DNA from: Epiperipatus broadwayi
Taxonomy: Eukaryota > Onychophora > Udeonychophora > Euonychophora > Peripatidae
NCBI GenBank assembly: GCA_028023455.1
Contig: JAQFVV010000064.1
Span: 1,273,825 to 1,337,824 of the forward strand
Direction of reading: 5' to 3'
DNA length: 64,000 nucleotides
Under the pieces are notes generated by a model that made no database searches, had not been told where the DNA came from, and saw nothing but the letters and a program-made list of their open reading frames with translations. The position numbers and the translations under genes were made by a program. Every line of letters begins with the position of its first letter. Positions within the stretch are counted from its first letter, which is position 1. Of this stretch, positions 56,750 to 64,000 are shown in pieces.

Positions 56750-57270
56750 AATCTAGATGATTAAAAAGGAAGATAATGATCTTCCTTTTTAATCCACAAC
56801 ATACTTCTTGTAAAGTTATTTAAAAAGTTTTGGAGATATGGACATGGTCTGACCTATATCATTACGAATATTAATTTTTTAGTATTACAATGTAATGTAA
56901 TTATTGCTATTGCATTTTGATAAATAATTTATAAATATAACAATATTTAAAGTCTATATCACTAATGATCCAATACTTTAACCACCATAAAAATGTTTAT
57001 AGAAGCAAATGCCTTTTCATAATCTACAAATCCAAAGCATAGTGGCAACTCATCTTCATTAGTCTTTTCTATAACTTTTTTCAATACTTGGATGTGTTCT
57101 ATTGTATTAAAACAACTTTTAATTCCAGATTGTTTTTTTTTGGTTGGTTATAATCCAATTCTTCCTTTTAGACGAGTTTGTAATTATCTTGATAAAGATT
57201 TTATGCAGAACTATAGAAAATTGACAGGTCTGTATTTTTTAATATCAATTTTTTATAATGAGTTATTTAT
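56750..57270 (-). pseudogene. LINE reverse transcriptase, broken
   Basis: Minus strand reads KYRPVNF (about 57220-57240), then FNTIEHIQVLKKVIEKTNED, then LPLCFGFVDYEKAFASINI (56993-57055), RT blocks 1-3 with the first catalytic D kept. The second catalytic box is decayed to F-DN (about 56745-56759) by a frameshift. Confidence 0.8.
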
Positions 57271-57289
57271 TTATATAGTGCTATGTTTT

Positions 57290-58884
57290 TAAACTGTAAT
57301 AATAATTAGCGTATTGTATTTACTGAAATTTTCGTATTAGTAAAACCAGTTAGAAAACCAAAAAAAAAATGGATTGGTAGATACAAACACGTTGTTAGTC
57401 ATTAGAAATAAAATATAAAGCCAATTTCATAGACGAAAGCGAATTAATTTTAAACAACTATCCTAAGAATCGTTCACTGAGAAAGAGAACAAAATATAGA
57501 ATATCAAATATACCTAGTTTAGTTGTTACAATTAACACAACCTATCAGACTTAGCATTTTATCAAATCCCACTGGAAACGTTTTTTGTGCACATGTTGGA
57601 ATTCTAACACCTACATTACGATGTTTGTGAATAACGTAGTAGATAAATGAACACTTATAGCTGACATTAAAAAGAATTAAAAGATTATTAGATAACACAG
57701 GAATTAGTATTTATTAAGATTACCTTTGGATATATCAAGTGAATTACACAACTACCAGTTACCTAACAAATATATAGAAGATTCAAAGTACAAAACTACT
57801 GTTGGCTAAATTATATTGGATTATTCCAAGAACTATAATCAAATTCTTCTTGCTATTATCATCTCATTTTGGATACCTGCAAATTCTTATACCAATTTGA
57901 CCACTTTACCTAGTATAGTGATTAGTTGGATGCTAAATGTTTCAGTGATGTGTTCAAGTTTTATCTTTATTTTTATTTAAATTATGTTATATACAAATGT
58001 TAAAGAATGATTTTGTATATAGTATTATATACAGTATGCAATCACATTTATGTATTCAATTAAAGGAAGCTGCCTTGAACTACAAAAGGATAAATAATTA
58101 TTGAATGATACTTGCCAAGATAACTTATTTAGGTATAATTCCTAAATTATTATCAGCAAAATTAAGCTAGACATGTATCTTCCTTTAATTTTGGCTAAGT
58201 ACTTTGCTTGACATCACCCATAGTGTAGATATACACATACTAGTTATTATAAGCTAATGTTATTTTAATATGCAAATTCATGATCTACATTCTAATTACT
58301 AATTTTAATAAAGTATTTATTTATTAAATTAAAAACATATGTCTATACAATTTAACACCAGTTCATATCACCAGAATTATTTAACGATGGTAGATTTAGT
58401 CATAAGAGCTAATAATATTCACTAACAAAATAAATTCAGATTGTGATAGTGTGGGGGAGGAAGTAGGTTTTCATACACATATATATGATTTTGTTGTCAT
58501 CAAGCATGATTCTTGTAGCCTTAAATTATAAATTCCATAAATATTAATAGAGTCTCTAGCTTGTAGGCCATATACGTTATGGAATCCTCATATAGGTCTT
58601 TTGTTTTGGAATATATATGAGGTAGATGTTTTTAAATCAACTCTATATTCATATCATCTCATACCTACTTGTTCAAATCATACCATTGCAGTTTTTATCT
58701 TGTGTTTGGAAAGGAGAGTAATCATTAAGTGTTTAGATGTATAAAGTGCTTGTGTAGTGAAGTGATCTCTAATTGTTATTATCTTTTTTTTAAATATCAT
58801 TACATTTTTATCATTTACATATTTGGTATTTCTATTTCTTAATTTGCTTCTTTTAAGATATAGATTATAATTTCATGTCTCCCT
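57290..58884. other. Unassigned DNA interrupting the LINE
   Basis: About 1.6 kb with no LINE translation. No ORF and no identified repeat family. Border positions are known only to within tens of bases. Confidence 0.55.
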
Positions 58885-59299
58885 TTGTTTAAAGTGTGAT
58901 GTTCGTTTAAAATGCTGGACAATTCAGAAGATGTAAAAACTGTAAGGAATACTTTGTTTTCTTGCTCTTTATTATTATATAATTTTTTATAGAACTTTTA
59001 CCTATCATTTCATGATCTCATCTCTATTTTCATTAATAGTTCCATCTTTTATTTTTATTGCAGAAGCAACTTTCCTTCCAATAATATGATGTTTTATATT
59101 TTTGAAACTTTTATCCTTTTCTATAGCTTTCTTTGCCAATTCACAATTATATTTTGTTATATCATTATTAATTCTTTATCATACCATCTTACAAAACTCT
59201 AGATATTCAATTCTTTTTAATGAATTAGATTTAAAAATTTTCATATATTTTTTTTCTTCATACATTGTCTTATCTCAATAAAAAATGTATTGGCAAATT
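58885..59299 (-). pseudogene. LINE linker before RT
   Basis: Minus strand reads SLKRIEYLEFCKMV, NCELAKKAIEKDKSFKNIKH and KIKDGTINENRDEIMK (58990-59240), the basic connector that in this family precedes the RT. Its left end marks the right border of the inserted DNA. Confidence 0.75.
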
Positions 59300-60195
59300 G
59301 CCTTTTTTTGTCCAGCTGCTTTTCTTGTGGTACTTAATAGAGTATCAAGTTATTTTCTTATTCATTTCAATCAAATCTAATCCATCTTCTAACTCTGTTA
59401 ATATTTTAAAATGATTTGAAGATTCTAATATCAATTAATTGGAATGTTTCTGAAAGTTAGGATTATCAATTATAACACTGTCTTCTTTAATAGCTTTCCG
59501 CTGTCTACATGTGCGTTGATCTCATTAATCAATTATCACATCCAATTTTGAAAGTATTATGAATATTACAATCTTCCATTAATCTAAATATAGTTCAGTT
59601 CATCTGTATTTTTATTTGGATACTTTCATGTTCATATCGAATTAGCATTTTTTCCAAAGAATTCATAACAAAGTTTTTATTTTTGTGCAAACTCCATTAG
59701 TCTGTGTTCTCTTTCATTTCTATCACAGTAACCAAATTTACCTACAGCTTACCAATTTCAGCATCAAAGTATTCCAGGATAATTTTAAAGGTAGTTTGGT
59801 CTGATCAACAACATTTTGTCCATCCAGATAAGAATCCTTACATCTTTGTATTAATGAGAATTTTTGGGACATAAATCTGAATTATCTACATTTGATATCT
59901 TTCATTAAATTGAATAACTAATCTTGCCACTCTGTCTGATACACCAACAATTCCCACAATGTTGTTCTTATACTTTTTATTTATAATGAATCATTTTACT
60001 TGTTCTTTTAATATTTTTGCCTTTGTATAAAAAAAGAAAATATCCACTTTTTAAATCAATTGTTTGTACAACTTTTCTTTTAACTTCTGAAGGGACAAAC
60101 AATATCCCATTTAATATTAAAATAGATTACTCTTTTATCAATCTGTGCATTCTTCTTTTACTTGAAAGTGATCCGCAGTTGTAAATATCTAAACA
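59300..60195 (-). pseudogene. LINE endonuclease domain, broken
   Basis: Minus strand reads WDIV then SEVKRKVVQTIDLKSGY near 60060-60110, and VGKFGYCDRNEREHRLMEFA near 59690-59750; the blocks (SEV-K/R, GKFGxxDRNxRG-like) belong to this endonuclease type. The GDFN catalytic block is degraded between them. Numerous stops. Confidence 0.72.
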
Positions 60196-60200
60196 AAAGG

Positions 60201-60535
60201 TTATCATCGAAGGGAAACCTGGATTCAAAATCAGGACATTCTTAGCACTTTATTTTTTCGGCTTCTAACAACATTTTTGGCTTGGGACTTTACATTCTTC
60301 TGGAATTAAGAGCTATAATTTACTTTGTCTCTTATGACTACAAATATTTACAAAAAAAGGATATTATTCATATGCACACACATTCTGTTTGTTTTCAAGA
60401 AAATTTGACTGATCTTCAGTTAATAACTATTAGGTTACTGATGAAACAAAAGTTTTTTGATTTCAAATTCAGAAGTAACAAGTAAATAATCTTTTCACAC
60501 ATGATGATGAGCCCATCTATATTTTATTTAGTAGT
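60201..60535. other. Noncoding stretch
   Basis: A 67-codon plus-strand ORF (60282-60485) shows no domain and is not supported. Confidence 0.4.
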
Positions 60536-60540
60536 ATATG

Positions 60541-60656
60541 GTTTGGCACCAATTAGGAGTCTCTGACTTGGGATCCAGAGGTCTCAGGATCAATTCTGGT
60601 GTTTGCAATCCTGATGCTCAGACTTCTTATGAACTTCTGATCAATAAAGCCATTAA
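60541..60656 (+). mobile_element. tRNA-derived SINE S3
   Basis: A box-like GGCACCAATTAGGAG and B box GGATCAATTCTGG (about 60586-60598) in tRNA spacing, then a short body and the end TGATCAATAAAGCCATT shared with unit S2 at 53203-53322. It has no ORF. Confidence 0.6.
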
Positions 60657-61815
60657 TCTCTTTACTATATAAATAATCACATAGTAATAACAGTTACATG
60701 ACAAGAATGTATTGAGTGGACACATTAGGAATTTTCTCTTTTATGTTTCTTTATGGTCTCAAAGAGGAATCGAAGTATCTTTTGTTAACAGCAAATTTTG
60801 GGATTTTCAAAATACTATGGTTATTATATAATTAGTTCTGAAACTAACTCTGCTTAGTTTTCTTTTACAATATAAATTCTTTTGATACATATCAAGCGCT
60901 TAATTGATTTTCATTCAGAGAGAAAACCTCAATGGATCAATAGATGTAAAAACTATCTACTTTTTTTAGATGGGATTCGTCACATATTCAATTTCTACAT
61001 AAATATTTGTTGAATGTAGAATACATGTAATTCAAATGAAGATTCCTTATATGTTTTCTTTCAAATGATTCAAATTCTTTTCAGGATATCTCTCAGAATA
61101 ATAATAATAATCAAGAATTGCCTATCATTTCAATAAACATTGAGCATTTGACAAACTTGTCCTATGTAGAGAATCTTTACGATGGAAGTTCCATGCCATA
61201 ATGAGTATCAGAAATAGTCATCTATAATAGCATGAATTCTTCCAAACGGAACCAAGTTCAGTTACACTTAAATATTCAAAACATAAAAAAAAAAAACACT
61301 TTTAATTATCGTAGCATTAATAAACTTTTAGAGATCAATAAAAATACAAACAATAACTCTATTCACAAAATATAGGATTGCAATAATTAATTAAAATAAT
61401 ATGAATAATCTTTCCCATGACTGTTATGTAACCCCCGCCTCCTTCCCAACGATTTTTTTTCTGTTGATTGTTTGCAAATGGGGATAAATTTTGACACATT
61501 ATTTATCTTTTGTTTCAATTTTTGACAGAAGCTATTGTTCAAATCATAAAAAAAAATTTTAAATGTTAAATTATTTTTTTAAAAAAAATAAATATTCTTT
61601 TTCATTGCATATCATTATTATTATTCAGAATATAGTAACAGGTAAGATTTTTTATTTAAGAAACAAAATAAGCTATCTTTTATTAATGTGTCTTTGGGGA
61701 TCTTTTTTTTTTCACGTATTGGGTGAAATAAACTAAGCAATTTATTTAGTAATATACTATTTAGAAACTGATTATTCTTTTTATTAAAATTTCGGACTTT
61801 CTTTTAGTATCTTCA
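60657..61815. other. AT-rich noncoding stretch
   Basis: No feature seen. It has homopolymer runs near 61290, 61550 and 61705. Confidence 0.45.
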
Positions 61816-61821
61816 CCTATA

Positions 61822-61847
61822 CATTTATCTATCTATCCATCCATCCG

Positions 61848-61905
<58 letters not shown>

Positions 61906-61934
61906 CATCCATCCATCCATCCATCCATCCATCC

Positions 61935-62007
<73 letters not shown>
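61822..62007. repeat. (ATCT)n/(ATCC)n microsatellite
   Basis: About 185 bp of nearly pure tetranucleotide: ATCT runs flanking an ATCC block (about 61904-61936). Purity suggests recent expansion and likely length polymorphism. Confidence 0.97.
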
Positions 62008-62139
62008 CTTTGACTTACCAGAAGGCTTCAAACACAGACAATTCAGTCTTATCTCTCAACAAGTTCTTATTGTTATGAAGAAATAGATTTTATTTAGATA
62101 TACGAAATTCTTTTGATCAAAAAAACAACATTTTAAATT

Positions 62140-62340
62140 TGTCATAGGAGATTTTAATTCTAGAATTGCAGAACATCAAGGAATGAAAATGTAATGGGCA
62201 AATTTGGTTATGGAGATAGAAATGAAATATAACAAACTTGTAAAATTTACAAAGAAAGTAAACCTATTTTATAATACCTTTGAAAATACTAAATGGAATT
62301 GATCATGCAAGAGCAGAACTGGATTATATTGACTAACTGA
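62140..62340 (+). pseudogene. LINE endonuclease remnant
   Basis: GDFNSRIAEHQG begins at 62147-62158 (GDFN catalytic block), followed by MGKFGYGDRNE and LVKFTKKVNLF in shifted frames (62195-62265). The N-terminal part of the domain is missing, so the copy is 5'-truncated about 10-20 bp before GDFN. Confidence 0.78.
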
Positions 62341-63400
62341 AAGGCTGTGTGTTATTAATAGATTCAACTGGAAAGAAATGATAATCTATTAATAAAATGT
62401 ACAATATGAGCTAATGGTAGCTAGAAAGACAAAGGCATTGAAAAAAAATAGCATTAACAATAGATATCCCTAAACTAAAACTTGTAAATCATTCAAAAAT
62501 ATTAAAAGACTTTGAAGATGGGTTAAATGAGTTCATTAAAAAAATAACCAATTCTTTACTAAAAACTACAAAATAGCAGACACACACAAAAAACAGTAAT
62601 TCCCAGTAAAGTTTCAAATGAGACTGAATAGTGTATGGGGAGAAGAAAGTATTATGAACTTATTTAAAATGAACCTATTTAGAAGAATTGGATATTTGAC
62701 ATGTTTGAGTACAAATATAATTTATATACTTGGTGATTAGATGTAATTATAGGGATTTGAACACAAATTTACAAAGACTATTGTAAACAGTTAAAAATAA
62801 CATAAGAAGATATAACTATGAAATAATAATAAAAAAGCTATAGATAAAAACACAATTTCAAAGGTATGAAAAAATATTATATTGGAAGGCAAATTGTTTC
62901 AATATGTCAAGTCTAAATCATACAATATATGAAAGAATTAGTATAAAGAACTTTATAAAAATAAAGAAAGAGAAATCAATGTAAATTTTACAATTGCAAC
63001 ATCTAAAATTTTAAGCATTTTAAATAGGAACATGAGATGTTTTGTCTTTAAATAATAAAAAAGCTTCGGTAAATGATGGAATTATGGTAGATATTTTAAA
63101 AAAATCAGATGATAAAATAGAAAAATTATTGGCAAAGTTATGTACTAAATGTCCTATTAATAAAGTTATAACACATGATTGCAAAGTGCTGTAGTTAATA
63201 TTAATGTTTTTAAAGAAGTTGAAAAGAAAGATATAGAAATTACAAATCTGACCGTCTTTTGTTAGTTTTACATAAGATTTACATAGATCTTTCCTAAGAT
63301 TGCTACAAATGTGATCAGAAAACTTTAGACTTAAACCATTCAGAAAAACAAACAGATTAGAAGTGACCAGATATGTTGAATGAAAGTATTAAATGAAATT
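62341..63400 (+). pseudogene. LINE linker region
   Basis: K- and N-rich broken frames, in the position and composition of the linker of the minus-strand copy. SVNDGIMVDI-like sequence near 63070 resembles the KDGTI block of that copy. Confidence 0.5.
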
Positions 63401-63730
63401 ATACCGAAGACAATGCTTATGAATTGTGATTTTGGTTTGGATTTGTAGATTATGAAAAGCCATTTGGTTCTTTAAGCATTTCAGTACTGATTAAAGCATT
63501 AACACTTCAAGATATACATCCAGGATATTGTCATATTCTGAAGATATCAAATTATGACAATAGTGATTAGATTACATATTGATACTAAGAAGATTATCAA
63601 TGAGAAGAAAGTTTGGATGGCACAACTATACCTCCCAGACTGTTTATAGCAATTTTATAAATATTTTGTGGATTAAAATGAAAAACTATAGATGTAAGAG
63701 TAAATTAGGCTTAATTGGTATCATTTAAGC
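63401..63730 (+). pseudogene. LINE reverse transcriptase fragment
   Basis: GFVDYEK (63439-63459) followed by PFGSLSISVLIKALTLQDIH is the palm A block of this family; first catalytic D is kept. Later stops close every frame. The rest lies in decayed sequence to the window end. Confidence 0.72.
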
Positions 63731-64000
63731 TTTGTAAGCAAATATATCTCTTTTTTTTTGTTTTGCAAATAATGCTTCAGAGCTTTAATATACTTTATAA
63801 AATGCTGTGGACAAAAATAAGAAAGAAAGATTAAAGAACAAATGCTTAAAAATGATTGAAGTTATGTAGATTTTGCAAAAAAAAAAAAAAAAAAATGAAA
63901 ATATCATTGATAAAAATAAACTAGTGAGGTAAGTTAATGATTATAAATATCTAATTCATTATTAAAACATACAAACGATGAATGAATTTAATCATAGAAT

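Larger units (their letters stand above)
56100..60200 (-). mobile_element. RTE-like LINE, minus strand, split by inserted DNA
   Basis: Reading the minus strand from 60200 gives endonuclease, a linker, then after about 1.6 kb without LINE sequence the reverse transcriptase and C-terminal part, ending near 56100. The family is the one at 62130-64000 and at 13960-14240. Frames are heavily broken. Confidence 0.82.
62130..64000 (+). mobile_element. RTE-like LINE, 5'-truncated, running off the window
   Basis: Plus-strand frames give endonuclease blocks, then linker, then RT start, and the element continues past the window edge. It is the same family as the minus-strand LINE at 56.1-60.2 kb. Frames are short and broken. 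Confidence 0.78.

Overview
This is a piece of an invertebrate nuclear genome. It is strongly AT-rich, is dominated by decayed transposable elements, and has no long intact ORF except one retrotransposon gag. Splice-like signals, hAT, Gypsy and several LINE families, tRNA-derived SINE-like units and tetranucleotide microsatellites all indicate an animal rather than a prokaryote, plant or organelle. The LINE types fit an arthropod or another AT-rich invertebrate; I cannot name the species.

Layout. 1-5 kb: AT-rich DNA with two hAT MITEs (one with a perfect 8-bp target duplication), a small inverted-repeat element, and two candidate exons of a minus-strand host gene. 5.9-10.6 kb: a decayed plus-strand LINE (endonuclease then reverse transcriptase), interrupted by foldback-family DNA and by a direct duplication of one LINE segment. 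12.2-16.4 kb: another foldback copy, a 300-bp near-perfect palindrome with hammerhead-like cores, an RTE-type LINE fragment, and a second, fresher LINE ending in a CATCA-repeat tail. 16.4-18 kb: repeat-poor, CpG-containing DNA with a candidate 5' exon on the minus strand. 19-24 kb: mostly unresolved, with hints of a decayed retroelement, an LTR-like segment and two small GC-richer islands.

25.3-32.1 kb: two degenerate Gypsy-like LTR retrotransposons, both on the minus strand. One has two ~0.9-1 kb LTRs, a primer-binding site and a broken gag. It abuts the gag and 5' LTR of the second. 32.2-34.1 kb and 44.2-46.4 kb: inverted copies of a large LTR-like repeat. 40.4-42.0 kb: a Gypsy RNase H/integrase fragment. 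Further inverted repeat pairs lie at 43/48.8 kb and 27.7/45.9 kb. 50-64 kb: microsatellites, foldback and palindromic elements, SINE-like units, two GC-rich hairpin-bearing islands, a minus-strand RTE-type LINE split by about 1.6 kb of unrelated DNA (56.1-60.2 kb), and a 5'-truncated plus-strand copy of the same family at the right edge.

Nothing acts as an operon or a defined pathway. Most of the window is retroelement and MITE sediment, probably intronic or intergenic to a minus-strand gene whose possible exons lie near 17.5, 4.9 and 0.9 kb. The most unusual signals are the foldback family with repeated snapback copies, the hammerhead-like cores shared by a palindrome and a tRNA-SINE, and the hairpin-rich islands near 53.5-54.4 kb.
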